Part shown: piece by piece, positions 27,083 through 35,800 of the stretch
How the letters are laid out: each line of letters opens with the position of its first letter
How positions within the stretch are numbered: position 1 is the first letter of the stretch
DNA from: Geothrix rubra
GTDB taxonomy: Bacteria; Acidobacteriota; Holophagae; Holophagales; Holophagaceae
Assembly: GCF_030268065.1 (NCBI RefSeq)
Contig: NZ_BSDD01000001.1
Location: forward strand, 248,001-312,000
Direction: 5' to 3'
DNA: 64,000 bases
Position numbers and translations under genes: made by a program
The notes under the pieces: model-generated
Seen by the model: only the letters and a program-made list of their open reading frames with translations
Database searches by the model: none
Told to the model about the DNA's origin: nothing

Positions 27083-27583
27083 ATGCGACGCCTCCTGCTC
27101 CCCCTCCTCCTGGCGGCGCCCCTGGTGGCCCAGGCCCCGGCGGCCGACCCCTTCGCGCCGCTGCGTTTCCTGCTCGGGACCTGGACGGGCGAGGGGGGTG
27201 GGCGGCCTGGCCAGCTGTCGGGAGAGGCCACGTTCAGCCTCGAGCTGGATGGGCACGCGCTGGTCCGGCGCAGCTGGGCCGAGACGCCGGCGGCGCCGGG
27301 GCGGGCCGCATCCCGGCACGAGGACCGCCTCACGGTGTACCCCGAGGGCGGCGGGCTGAGGGCCCTCTACGTGGACAACGAGGGCCACGTGATCCACTAC
27401 ACCGTGACCGGCTCCGCGGAGGGCGCGGTGTTCCTGGGCGACGCCGGCCCCGGCCCCCGGTTCCGCCTCACCTACCGCCGGACCGGAACGGATACGGTGG
27501 CTCTGGCCTTCGACATCGCCCAGCCGGGCAGGCCGGACGCCTTCACGACCTACCTCCAGGCCACCATGCGGCGGAGGCCCTGA
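27083..27583 (+). CDS. Secreted lipocalin-like/DUF1579-type protein
   Basis: A 166-residue exported protein. Signal peptide 1-19 (MRRLLLPLLLAAPLVAQAPA). The mature part has FAPLRFLLGTWTGEGGG and alternating beta-strand patterns ending TYLQATMRR, resembling the small beta-barrel DUF1579/heme-binding-like families. GGAG lies six bases before the ATG; the frame extends upstream inside murD, which I rejected. Its TGA overlaps the ATG of the hydrolase gene (TGATG), so the two are translated together. Function unknown. Confidence 0.75.
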   Translation: MRRLLLPLLLAAPLVAQAPAADPFAPLRFLLGTWTGEGGGRPGQLSGEATFSLELDGHALVRRSWAETPAAPGRAASRHEDRLTVYPEGGGLRALYVDNEGHVIHYTVTGSAEGAVFLGDAGPGPRFRLTYRRTGTDTVALAFDIAQPGRPDAFTTYLQATMRRRP

Positions 27584-28476
27584 TGCCGGAGGCCACGCTC
27601 CTGCCTGGGTTCCAGGCGCGGCGCGTGGAGGTGGGCGGGGTCGGCATCCACCTGGCCTGCGGCGGCAACCCCGCCGGCCGGGCCCTGCTGCTGCTGCACG
27701 GCCATCCCCAGACCCACGCGATCTGGCACCGCGTCGCCCCGCGGCTGGCGGAGCGGTTCTTCGTGGTGGCGCCGGATCTGCGGGGCTACGGCGACAGCGA
27801 CAAGGTGCCCGGTACGCCGGACCATGCGGCCCACTCGAAGCGGGCCATGGCCCAGGACCAGGTGGGCGTCATGCGGGCCCTGGGCCATGAGCGGTTCCTG
27901 CTCTGCGGGCATGACCGCGGCGCGCGCGTCGGGCACCGGCTCTGCCTGGACCATCCGGAGGCCGTGGAGAAGGCCGTCTTCCTGGACATCGCCCCCACCC
28001 TGGCCATGTACGAGCAGACCAGCATGGCCTTCGCGCGGGCCTACTGGCACTGGTTCTTCCTCATCCAGCCCGAGCCGCTCCCCGAGCGGATGATCGAGGC
28101 CGACCCGGCGTTCTACGTCCGCCGGATCATGGGCCGGGGAGCCAAGGGGCTCGGCATCTTCGCGCCGGAGGCCCTGGCGGAGTACATCCGCTGCGCGGAG
28201 CAGCCGGGAACCGTCCACGCCTTCTGCGAAGACTACCGGGCCTCCGCCGGCATCGACCTGGACCTGGACCGCGCCGACCGGGCCGCCGGCCGCCGGGTGG
28301 CCTGCCCCCTCCGGGTGTTCTGGGGCGAGGACGGGGTCATCGGCCGCTGCTTCGATCCCCTGGCGATCTGGCGGGACTACGCGGAGGCGGTGGAGGGCGG
28401 TCCCTTCCCCTGCGGCCACTACATGGCCGAGGAGGCGCCGGAGCGCCTCCTCGGGGAACTCGGATCCTTCTTCTGA
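27583..28476 (+). CDS. Alpha/beta hydrolase, fluoroacetate dehalogenase type
   Basis: A 297-residue alpha/beta hydrolase. It carries the residue set of the structurally studied fluoroacetate dehalogenases: nucleophile Asp111 with Arg112 and Arg115 in GHDRGARVGHRL, Asp135, the fluoride-pocket pair His156-Trp157 in ARAYWHWFFL, Tyr218 in CEDYRA, and catalytic His279 in PCGHYMAEE. HGHPQTHAIWHRVAP forms the oxyanion region. Known members replace the halide of haloacetates, including fluorine, with hydroxyl. The wider family also has epoxide hydrolases, but the HW pair and second Arg argue for a dehalogenase. The natural substrate is unknown. Its stop codon abuts that of the convergent ccsA (TGATCA). 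Confidence 0.85.
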   Translation: MPEATLLPGFQARRVEVGGVGIHLACGGNPAGRALLLLHGHPQTHAIWHRVAPRLAERFFVVAPDLRGYGDSDKVPGTPDHAAHSKRAMAQDQVGVMRALGHERFLLCGHDRGARVGHRLCLDHPEAVEKAVFLDIAPTLAMYEQTSMAFARAYWHWFFLIQPEPLPERMIEADPAFYVRRIMGRGAKGLGIFAPEALAEYIRCAEQPGTVHAFCEDYRASAGIDLDLDRADRAAGRRVACPLRVFWGEDGVIGRCFDPLAIWRDYAEAVEGGPFPCGHYMAEEAPERLLGELGSFF

Positions 28477-30234
28477 TCAGGCGGGCCGGTGGCCCCGGCC
28501 CCGGAGGGGGGGCAGGAGGCAGAGGCCCATCAGCACGACCTGGGTGGCGATGAAGGTGGACAGGGCCCAGAAGGCCTTGTCCATGAACCCGTAGGAGTGG
28601 AGGCCCACGCCAAGCATGTTCACGCCGAACCAGGAGAGGCTGGTCATGACGTTGCCGAAGATGGCCATGGCCATCAGCCCCCGCTCGCGGACGTAGCCGG
28701 CCCAGCGGGCGTGCAGGATGATGGCGTTCCACAGCACGATCAGCAGGGCGCCGTTCTCCTTGGGGTCCCAGCCCCAGAACCGGCCCCAGGACTGGTCGGC
28801 CCAGATGCCGCCGAGCACGGTGCCCACGAAGCTGAAGAACAGGGCGAAGCAGATGATGCCGTAGGCCATGCTCACCAGGGACCGGGTGGTCTCCGGATCG
28901 GGATCGGCCACGAGGTGTTTGCGGATCGTGTAGCCGATGGCGATGGCGCCGGCCAGGAAGGTGCCGCTGTATCCGATGGTGATGGTCACCACGTGCGTGG
29001 CGAGCCAGAAGTTCGAGTCCAGCACGGCCCGCATCATCTCCATGGTGTCTCCGTCGGTGCCCAGGTGCTGGGCCACGATGAGGGAGGCGAAGCCCGCGGC
29101 GGTGGCCACGGCGGTGCCGAAGCCGTTCTTGTAGAGGCGTTCCAGGATGAGGCCGAGGATCACGGCGCCCCAGCCCACGAAGACGGCGGATGAGTAGAGG
29201 TTCGTCACCGGGGGACGGCCCTGGAGCACGATGCGGAAGATCAGTCCGGCGGTGTGGACGAAAGCGCCCACACAGAGCAGGGCGAAGGCCGAGGGCCGGA
29301 GGATCTCCGGCTTCCAGGCCCAGGAGACGAACACCACGATCAGCGCCATCACATAGAGCAGCATGCCCAGGTAGAAGGGCTGGGCCCGGTTGAACAGGAC
29401 TTCATGGTCGGCGTGGCTCACGAACTCGGGCCGCTCCGAGGCGACCCTGGCTTCCAGGGCCTTGACCGCGCTGTTGAACCCCTGGGCGTCGCCCGAGGCA
29501 TAGGCCAGGCTGGCCTGGGCGTAGAGGCTCAGGGCCGGATGGACCGTCCCGGCATCGGCCGCGCGCAGGCCCTCGCCGGTGCTCTGCCAGGCGTCGGGGC
29601 TCTGGCCGGGCAGGGGAGGCAGGGGGCGGAACTGGGCGATCTGGGCCAGGTCCGCGTGACGCTGGGCCGCATCGGGGGCGCCGAGGGTCTGCAGCTCGAA
29701 GGCCAGGCCGGGGGTGCCCGCCAGCTGCATGGTGTTGCGCAGCTTGTAGTAGAGGTAGACACGGTCGAACAGGTTGACGACGGCCCCCTGGAAGCGGGTG
29801 CGCTTCTGCGCTTCGATGGGCTGGGCCGCCTGGGCCTGCTTCTGGATCTCCTCGAGGTGGGGGCCGAGGGTCTGGAAGCTGAAGTAGCGGTTCGAGGACT
29901 GCTTCAGGCCGATGAGGCCGAGGACGTCCGGATCATCGATGCGGAAGACCGGCTGCTGGTCGGCCACCTGGGGCCGGAACATGAGGTCCATCAGCCACTC
30001 GTCCGCGCTGAGGGTCTTCCCCCCGTCGCGGAAGCTCTGCTGGCCGCGGATCATCAGCAGCGAGTTCCTCGCCACCGAGTCCATGGGCTTCACCCGGCCG
30101 CCCTCGAGCACAGGCAGGCTGCCGAAGCCCGCGACATCGAAGCCGCGGACCTTGCCGCTGGGCAGCAGGGCGAGGAAGACGCAGGCCAGGGCGACGGCGC
30201 CGACCAGCCAGGGGAACAGCTTGGAAAGCTTCAT
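28477..30234 (-). CDS. ccsA: System II cytochrome c biogenesis protein CcsA/ResC
   Basis: A 585-residue membrane protein that handles haem for covalent attachment to apocytochromes c. After an N-terminal helix (about 8-26) comes a long extracytoplasmic part (LPVLEGGRVKPMDSVARNS, about 40-275) and then a group of about eight helices. The tryptophan-rich WWD motif is WGRFWGWDPKENGAL, with conserved histidines such as HLG, HVV and HSYG nearby. The ATG follows the resB stop by one base. It forms an operon with resB and a lipoprotein, which implies periplasmic c-type cytochromes in this organism. Confidence 0.9.
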   Translation of the reverse strand: MKLSKLFPWLVGAVALACVFLALLPSGKVRGFDVAGFGSLPVLEGGRVKPMDSVARNSLLMIRGQQSFRDGGKTLSADEWLMDLMFRPQVADQQPVFRIDDPDVLGLIGLKQSSNRYFSFQTLGPHLEEIQKQAQAAQPIEAQKRTRFQGAVVNLFDRVYLYYKLRNTMQLAGTPGLAFELQTLGAPDAAQRHADLAQIAQFRPLPPLPGQSPDAWQSTGEGLRAADAGTVHPALSLYAQASLAYASGDAQGFNSAVKALEARVASERPEFVSHADHEVLFNRAQPFYLGMLLYVMALIVVFVSWAWKPEILRPSAFALLCVGAFVHTAGLIFRIVLQGRPPVTNLYSSAVFVGWGAVILGLILERLYKNGFGTAVATAAGFASLIVAQHLGTDGDTMEMMRAVLDSNFWLATHVVTITIGYSGTFLAGAIAIGYTIRKHLVADPDPETTRSLVSMAYGIICFALFFSFVGTVLGGIWADQSWGRFWGWDPKENGALLIVLWNAIILHARWAGYVRERGLMAMAIFGNVMTSLSWFGVNMLGVGLHSYGFMDKAFWALSTFIATQVVLMGLCLLPPLRGRGHRPA

Positions 30235-30235
30235 G

Positions 30236-31399
30236 TCAGCCCTCCTTCTGGGTCTGCCGCCGCTTGATGGAGCGACGGAGGGTGATGCCGAAATGCATGA
30301 GCAGGCCGATGGTCACGAGCACGCAGGAGATGTAGGGGATGAGCCAGCCGGGATTGCCCACCACCTGCAGGATGGAGAGGGTGTCGCCCTTGCCGAAGCT
30401 GGCCTGGTAGAAGGCCTTGCCGTCGTAGCGCATGGGCTGGTTCATGTAGATCAGCACGTCCCGCTCCTCGCCCGTGTTGGGATTGGAGAGGTGGATGAGG
30501 CTGGAGAAGTTCTTGGGGATGTCCGTGCCGGGATAGACGTCATGGCTGAACTTCTTCAGCGTGATGGCGTAGGGGAGGTAGATCCGCCGCGGGCGGACGA
30601 GCAGGCGGTAGTTCCGCCCCTCGTAGGTGAACCCCTGCGGGGCCCCCAGGTCCGTCGAGACCAGCCAGGTGCCGAAGCTGTGGCCGCCGGCGATGGGCTC
30701 GATGAAGGCGGTGGTGTGGTTGATGTCGTCGTCCCGGGTGACGGGGGGCTGCCCCACCACCTTCACCCCGGGCCCCACGCCGGCCGTGGCCATGGAGGGG
30801 GCGTCGCCCTGCCCCAGGGCGCTCAGGTTGGCGTTGCGGAAGAACTTCCGGACGCGGATGGCCAGGGGCGTCCCCGGGATGGCCACGGTGCCTTCCCGGG
30901 CCAGAGTCGCCTCGGGGATGGAGTAGACGTCGTCATAGGCGGCATCGGTGGTGTCGATCACCGCCAGTTCCATGCTGCGCGGGGCTTCCACGTAGTTGAC
31001 CGTCTGGCCGACCTCGATGGCCATGTTCGTGTCCACCTGGAAGGCGCCCGTGGCGAATTCCCCGGCGACGAGGAGGATGAGGCCCGTGTGGACGATCCAG
31101 AGCCCGGCCTTCTGCCAGGTGAAGCTGAGGCGCTTGATGGTGGCGGCGATGAGGTTCAGCACCAGCACCAGGCCCACCAGGGTGCCCCCGGGGAACACCG
31201 GGATGAATAGGTTGGAATCCTTGGGCTGCCACAGGACGAACCACGACCGCATGTAGTGGTTCACGGCGCCGAGGGTGCCGAGCTGGACCTGGGCGAGGGT
31301 GCAGAGGAACACCAGGGCCATGAGCAGGGCCAGCGTGACGATGGTCAGCTCGAAGGAGGAGATGAACTTCCAGAGACGGGTGCCGATCTGCTTAATCAA
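30236..31399 (-). CDS. resB: System II cytochrome c biogenesis protein ResB/Ccs1
   Basis: A 387-residue membrane protein, partner of CcsA in the haem lyase complex. It has helices near 18-37, 68-88 and 95-113, a large periplasmic domain (about 115-345), and a last helix near 350-372 (LIPYISCVLVTIGLLMHFGI), the ResB topology. I use the TTG at 31399 with GGGGAG upstream; it overlaps the preceding lipoprotein gene by eight bases. The next ATG would remove the first helix. Sequence identity to ResB is modest, so position before ccsA is part of the evidence. Confidence 0.85.
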   Translation of the reverse strand: MIKQIGTRLWKFISSFELTIVTLALLMALVFLCTLAQVQLGTLGAVNHYMRSWFVLWQPKDSNLFIPVFPGGTLVGLVLVLNLIAATIKRLSFTWQKAGLWIVHTGLILLVAGEFATGAFQVDTNMAIEVGQTVNYVEAPRSMELAVIDTTDAAYDDVYSIPEATLAREGTVAIPGTPLAIRVRKFFRNANLSALGQGDAPSMATAGVGPGVKVVGQPPVTRDDDINHTTAFIEPIAGGHSFGTWLVSTDLGAPQGFTYEGRNYRLLVRPRRIYLPYAITLKKFSHDVYPGTDIPKNFSSLIHLSNPNTGEERDVLIYMNQPMRYDGKAFYQASFGKGDTLSILQVVGNPGWLIPYISCVLVTIGLLMHFGITLRRSIKRRQTQKEG

Positions 31400-32057
31400 G
31401 GCGGATGCTCCCCAACAGGCGCATGAACTCGGGCTTGGCCTGGCCCACCGGACCCGCGTCCCCGGTCATCTTCAGGAACCAGGTGTTGCCGTCGGCGGTC
31501 GTGATCAGGCCGGCGACCATGCGGCTCTTGATCTGCCCATCACTGGTGAAATCGAACACGGAGAGATCCCCGGCCTTGGTCTTGAGGACCGTGCGCTCCT
31601 TGGCGAGCTGGGCCTCGTCGATGGGCGGGAGGCCGATCTGGCCGCGCCAGCGGTTCACGTTGGCCAGCTCGCCCCCGGCGGTGCCGGGCAGCACCACCAC
31701 GGAGGCGTCGATCTTGCCGGTGACGGGGACTTTGAGGGTGGCGAAGCGCATGCCGCCAGCCGGCTCGTCGGCCCAGCCCTTGGGGAGGGTCCACTTGAGG
31801 GCGGTCTTGCCCGAGGGGGTCGGCGGCGCCTGCATGTCGCCACCCAGGGGCATGCCCATGGGGGGCATCGCCATGCCGGCTGGCGCGGATCCAGCTTCCT
31901 TGGGGACCCGGTAGTGGGCGACGTCGTCGCGGTTGCATCCCGAGCCCAGAGCCAGAACCACGGTTCCGAGGGCAGCGGGAAGGACAATGGACCAGGAGGT
32001 CCGGCGTGCCTTCGGGCAGCCGGAGACGGGGGGTGGGATGGGCAGGGGGTTCCTCAT
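31392..32057 (-). CDS. Lipoprotein of the cytochrome c biogenesis operon
   Basis: A 221-residue exported lipoprotein (lipobox ALGSGC, Cys41), followed by a methionine/proline-rich linker (about 58-82, GMAMPPMGMPLGGDM) and a globular domain from about 85 (LKWTLPKGWADEP ... FMRLLGSIRLD). Methionine-rich linkers can bind copper; a copper link would fit a cytochrome operon but is only a suggestion. GGAGG lies five bases before the ATG. It is the first gene of lipoprotein-resB-ccsA. I do not recognise the domain family. Confidence 0.75.
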   Translation of the reverse strand: MRNPLPIPPPVSGCPKARRTSWSIVLPAALGTVVLALGSGCNRDDVAHYRVPKEAGSAPAGMAMPPMGMPLGGDMQAPPTPSGKTALKWTLPKGWADEPAGGMRFATLKVPVTGKIDASVVVLPGTAGGELANVNRWRGQIGLPPIDEAQLAKERTVLKTKAGDLSVFDFTSDGQIKSRMVAGLITTADGNTWFLKMTGDAGPVGQAKPEFMRLLGSIRLD

Positions 32058-32080
32058 GCCCTCCAGCCTAGCCTCAGTAC

Positions 32081-32092
32081 GTGTCCGGACAC
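32081..32092. promoter_or_regulatory. Perfect palindrome GTGTCCGGACAC before the cytochrome operon
   Basis: A 12-bp perfect palindrome 24 bases upstream of the lipoprotein start codon, inside the 80-base gap after phhB. Size and position suit a repressor site. No regulator can be assigned. Confidence 0.35.
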
Positions 32093-32137
32093 AGAGCTGG
32101 ATGAGGGACGAAGGTCACAGTCCCGAGGGGCCCAACG

Positions 32138-32389
32138 TCACAGAAGTGCAACAGATGCGTCGATCACCTTGTCGAAGTCCGCGGCCAGCCGGCGGTCCAG
32201 GTCCGTCACGCCGCCGGCGTCGTGGGTGGTGAGGCGGATGCGGACGTAGCCCCATCCAAGTTCCAGATCGGGATGGTGGTTCAACGCCTCGGCAGGGGCC
32301 ACCAGGGCACCCACCAGCCGGTAGGCCGTCAGGAAATCGGGAGTCTTGATCTCACGGTGCAGGGCACCGTCGCGTTCGATCCAGGTCAT
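32138..32389 (-). CDS. phhB: Pterin-4a-carbinolamine dehydratase
   Basis: An 83-residue enzyme that regenerates the tetrahydropterin cofactor after each turnover of phenylalanine hydroxylase. The active-site signature is ALNHHPDLELGWGYVRIRL followed by THD, with the tandem histidines at 38-39. The ATG overlaps the phhA stop by four bases (ATGA), so the two products of one pathway are coupled. Confidence 0.95.
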   Translation of the reverse strand: MTWIERDGALHREIKTPDFLTAYRLVGALVAPAEALNHHPDLELGWGYVRIRLTTHDAGGVTDLDRRLAADFDKVIDASVALL

Positions 32390-33960
32390 GCGATCACCTC
32401 CGGGGCCAGTTCCGCCAGTTCCGCCTGCAGCAGCCATTCCCCCGCATGGCGCGAGGCCCGGGCGGCCAGGGCCTCCCGACGGCCCGGATCCGGCCGGCCG
32501 TTCTCCCGGAGCGCGCGGACCTCCTCGTAGAGCGCGGCCAGCTCCGGCGACAGCGCCTCGGCCTTCCGGGCGCGGGCCTCCGCCTCGGCCTCGCCCTCGG
32601 CGAAGGCGTTCTGGTCCCCGAACCAGTGGTCCCAGGCTTCGGGATCCGCCGGACCGCCGGCCACGGAGGGCAGGTCGCCGCTGAGGAAGAGGAGGGCCCA
32701 GCTGGGCAGGTCCAGGGGCCGGCCATCCTGGTGGACGCGCAGGTTGATCACTTCGTGCCCGCCCACCCGGAAGCCGGTGAGGAAGAGGCCTGAGGGCAGG
32801 TCCAGGCTGAAGGCGCCGCGCTCCGGGAGGGCGGCCTGTCCGAAGGCCACCAGGGCCTGGCCCGGCCAGGGGCGACCCTCCGCCCGGTTCCCGCGGGACA
32901 GCAGCACCGGGCCCTCCAACCGCACCAGGGCCGTGGCGAGGTCCGGCGCGACCGGGCGGGAGGCGGCCACCCGCTCGGCCACCCGGCCCGTCAGCTCCAG
33001 GCCGCCCTCCAGCACCAGGTGGTTGACGGTGCGGGCCCGCAGGGCCTCCTCCAGGCCCAGGTCCCCACCCCGCCGCCAGGCGAGGGTGGCCTCGAAGGCC
33101 TCCAGCACCTCGAAGAGGTGGTCGAAGTCCCGCGCCACGAAGAGCTGGGGCTGCATCCGCGTGATGTCGTACTCGGTGTCGGCGCAGGCCAGGTCCAGGG
33201 GCAGCTTCCGCACGGCGGGCGTGAGGCAGTGGGTGGCCTCGCCCAGGCTGCTGAGGAGGCCCGCTCCGTAGATGCGCGGCGCGTCCAGATCGCCCACCAG
33301 GCCGTACTCCGCGGTCCACCAGTAGAGCCGGCTGGCCCGGGTGCTCTCGCTCACGTAGCGGCGGCTGGCGGAGGCCGCGTGCAGGCGCTCCTCCGCGAGC
33401 TGCACCTGCTCCGGCGTGGCGGCGGGATCCTCCTTCACCACGCTGAGGTTGCGGATCGCCTCGAATACGGCCTGGTCCTCCACGCTGGCGATGGCCCGGA
33501 AGCCTGCCTCGCCGCAGCGCTTCAGGTATTCGGCGTAGCGGCGGTCCGCCAGGATGGGCGCGTGCCCGGCGCTCTCGTGGACGATGTCGGGAGCCGGCGT
33601 GTACCCGATGTGCTCGTGGCTGCGGATGTCGGCGGCGATGGCCAACACGCCCAGGGACTGCAGCTCCGTGAACACCGCCGGGGGGATGAAGCCCCGCACC
33701 GCCACCGCCGACCAGCCCAGGCCTTCCAGCTTGACGTTCATCTCGTCGAGGCTGGGGATGCGCTCCAGGCCGATGCCCGTGGCGGCGAGTCCCGCCAGGT
33801 AGCTCTCGTGGGCCTTCCCGGCCAGGTGGTCCGTGAGCTTGTGGAGGATGTGGCGCCAGACGGCGTGGTCCCTTGGCGTGTACGCCCCGGGATCCTGGTC
33901 CACCACGTAGCGCCGCAGGTGGGCGGGAAGCCTGTGGATGGCGCGTTCGGTGGGGGTCAA
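32386..33960 (-). CDS. phhA: Aromatic amino acid (phenylalanine) hydroxylase, long form
   Basis: A tetrahydropterin- and iron-dependent hydroxylase, converting phenylalanine to tyrosine. Iron ligands are His128 and His133 (HESAGH) and Glu218 (WWTAEYGL). The catalytic domain ends near 330. At 524 residues it is about 230 longer than the classic proteobacterial PhhA; the C-terminal part (about 330-524) has a beta-rich segment and an Ala/Glu-rich helical tail of unknown role. Such long forms exist in other phyla. phhB follows directly, which supports pterin dependence. Tryptophan hydroxylation cannot be excluded. Confidence 0.92.
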   Translation of the reverse strand: MTPTERAIHRLPAHLRRYVVDQDPGAYTPRDHAVWRHILHKLTDHLAGKAHESYLAGLAATGIGLERIPSLDEMNVKLEGLGWSAVAVRGFIPPAVFTELQSLGVLAIAADIRSHEHIGYTPAPDIVHESAGHAPILADRRYAEYLKRCGEAGFRAIASVEDQAVFEAIRNLSVVKEDPAATPEQVQLAEERLHAASASRRYVSESTRASRLYWWTAEYGLVGDLDAPRIYGAGLLSSLGEATHCLTPAVRKLPLDLACADTEYDITRMQPQLFVARDFDHLFEVLEAFEATLAWRRGGDLGLEEALRARTVNHLVLEGGLELTGRVAERVAASRPVAPDLATALVRLEGPVLLSRGNRAEGRPWPGQALVAFGQAALPERGAFSLDLPSGLFLTGFRVGGHEVINLRVHQDGRPLDLPSWALLFLSGDLPSVAGGPADPEAWDHWFGDQNAFAEGEAEAEARARKAEALSPELAALYEEVRALRENGRPDPGRREALAARASRHAGEWLLQAELAELAPEVIA

Positions 33961-34039
33961 GGCGGGCTCCGCTGGAGCATCCAGACTAGCTGTCGGAACA
34001 TCCGGCGGAAATCCAAAAAAATATGAACCGATCGTCGGA

Positions 34040-34948
34040 TTAACGACGTTTCAGCAGGGCCTTCGCCAGGGCCTCCAGGCAGGCCTCCGCCGCGGCGCTG
34101 AGTCCTCCGGCGGGCCAGAGGGCCACCACGTCCACGGCCTGGGGCTTCCGCTCCCGAAGGGGCCAGGCGCGCAGGTCGGAGGGGAAGGGGGCCAGGGCAC
34201 GCAGGTCCGGGGCGATGGCGCAGGCCCGGAAGGCCCGCAGGGCCGGATAGAGCTGCAGGAAGCTCTCCACTTGGGCGGCCTCCTCGACCTGGATGCCGGC
34301 TTCGGCGAACCGTGCGGAATTGGCGCCGCCGTACGGATCGTCCCGCAGCCAGTCCACGAAAGGCAGCCCGGCGAGGTCCTTGACCCGCAGCGAAGCCTTC
34401 GCCGGATCGAGGGGACAGGCCTTGGCGGCGAGCACGACGAAGGGCAGGCTGGCCAGGACACGGAAGGCCACGTCGCGGTGGGGCGGCAGGGGCGTGAAGC
34501 TCAGGGCCAGGTCCAGCTGCCGCGTCTGCACCTGCAGCACCAGGTCGTGGGCGCTGCCGAAGGCGGCCTGCAGCCGCAGCCCGGCCGACGCCGCGGCGGA
34601 GGCCACCGGAGCCATGAAGAGGGCGGAGAGGGTGGGATTCAGGCCCAGGCGGAGGCTGGGTTCCGGCGAAGCCAGGTCGCGCAGGCGCTTGAGGTCGAGC
34701 TGGTGGAAGGGCGCCTGGGCCGCGGCGAAGAGCCGTTCCCCCCGGGGCGTGAGGCGCAGGCGGCGACCCGGGCCCCGCTCCAGCAGCGGCTGGCCCTCCG
34801 CGAGGGCCTCCTCCAGGGCCCGCAGGTGCTCGCTCGCCACGGAGCGTGCCACGCCCAGGTGCTGGGCGGCGGCCTCCAGCGAGCCCGTCTCCACCGCGGC
34901 CACGAAGGCCTCGAGCCAGGTGAGGTGACGGGGGAGCTTGCGGGACAT
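34040..34948 (-). CDS. LysR-family transcriptional regulator
   Basis: A 302-residue regulator with an N-terminal winged helix (about 6-65: LTWLEAFVAAVETGSLEAAAQHLGVARSVASEHL, the LysR HTH) and a C-terminal periplasmic-binding-like effector domain (about 93-300). I chose ATG 34948 because it begins the LysR domain exactly and GGAG lies just upstream; the frame is open far upstream. It sits 79 bases before phhA on the same strand and is divergent from the methyltransferase gene with 45 bases between, so either could be a target. Confidence 0.88.
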   Translation of the reverse strand: MSRKLPRHLTWLEAFVAAVETGSLEAAAQHLGVARSVASEHLRALEEALAEGQPLLERGPGRRLRLTPRGERLFAAAQAPFHQLDLKRLRDLASPEPSLRLGLNPTLSALFMAPVASAAASAGLRLQAAFGSAHDLVLQVQTRQLDLALSFTPLPPHRDVAFRVLASLPFVVLAAKACPLDPAKASLRVKDLAGLPFVDWLRDDPYGGANSARFAEAGIQVEEAAQVESFLQLYPALRAFRACAIAPDLRALAPFPSDLRAWPLRERKPQAVDVVALWPAGGLSAAAEACLEALAKALLKRR

Positions 34949-34993
34949 GGCTCCATGGAACCGCAATCCGGCCGCCGGGGCTACGCTGGAGCC

Positions 34994-35791
34994 ATGCCGG
35001 CCTTCGATCCCTGGACCCCCTACCGCGACCTGCGCTTCGCCGGCACCCGGGAGCATCCGGAGCATGGCCCCTGCTTCATCGCCGAGGGGCGCATCCTCGT
35101 GGAGGACCTGCTGGCCTCCGCGGCCCGGGGGGGACCGCGGATCGTCTCCGTGGCCGCCACCACGGCCGCGGCGAAGGCCCTGGCCGGCCGGCTTCCGGAG
35201 GGGACGGAACTCCTGACGGCTGAACCGGCGGCCCTGTCGGACCTGGCAGGCTTTCCCTTCCACCGCGGCCTCATGGCCTGCGCGGTCGTGCCCCCGTCCC
35301 CGCCCCGGGAAGCCCTGCGCGCGGCCCGGCGCCTGCTGGTGCTCCCGCGCCTGTACGATTCGGAAAACCTGGGCCTCCTGCTGCGCAGCGCCGCGGCCCT
35401 CGGCCTCGACGGGGTGCTGGCGGGGCCGGGGCCGGGCCTCTGGAGCCGCCGCACGGTGCGGGTGTCCATGGGTGCCGTGTGGCGCGTCCCCGTCTGGCGG
35501 GAGGAGGATCCCTGGCCCGCCTTGTCGGGCTGGCGAGCCGCCGGACCCGATTCGGAGATCGTGGCCGCGGCCCTGGTCCCCGGCGCGGAGGACGCCCGGG
35601 CCTGGACGCCGGCGTCCCGGTGCGCCCTGGTGATGGGATCCGAGGACACCGGCCTCGATCCGGCCCAGCTCGCGCATTGCGACCGGGCCGTGGCCATCCC
35701 CATGGCCTCCGGCATGGACAGCCTCAACGTCGCCGCCGCCGGCGCCATCCTGATGTTCCGGATGGGAGACCCCGGCACTCCGGGCCGCTGA
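34994..35791 (+). CDS. SpoU/TrmH-family RNA 2'-O-methyltransferase
   Basis: A 265-residue SPOUT methyltransferase. The trefoil-knot motifs are in place: motif 1 DSENLGLLLRSAAALG, motif 2 LVMGSEDTGL, motif 3 IPMASGMDSLNVAAAGAI. The N-terminal ~90 residues form a substrate-binding domain. Substrate (23S rRNA or tRNA) cannot be told from sequence alone. GGAG precedes the ATG at 34994. Divergent from the LysR gene. Confidence 0.9.
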   Translation: MPAFDPWTPYRDLRFAGTREHPEHGPCFIAEGRILVEDLLASAARGGPRIVSVAATTAAAKALAGRLPEGTELLTAEPAALSDLAGFPFHRGLMACAVVPPSPPREALRAARRLLVLPRLYDSENLGLLLRSAAALGLDGVLAGPGPGLWSRRTVRVSMGAVWRVPVWREEDPWPALSGWRAAGPDSEIVAAALVPGAEDARAWTPASRCALVMGSEDTGLDPAQLAHCDRAVAIPMASGMDSLNVAAAGAILMFRMGDPGTPGR

Positions 35792-35800
35792 GGGGGACCG

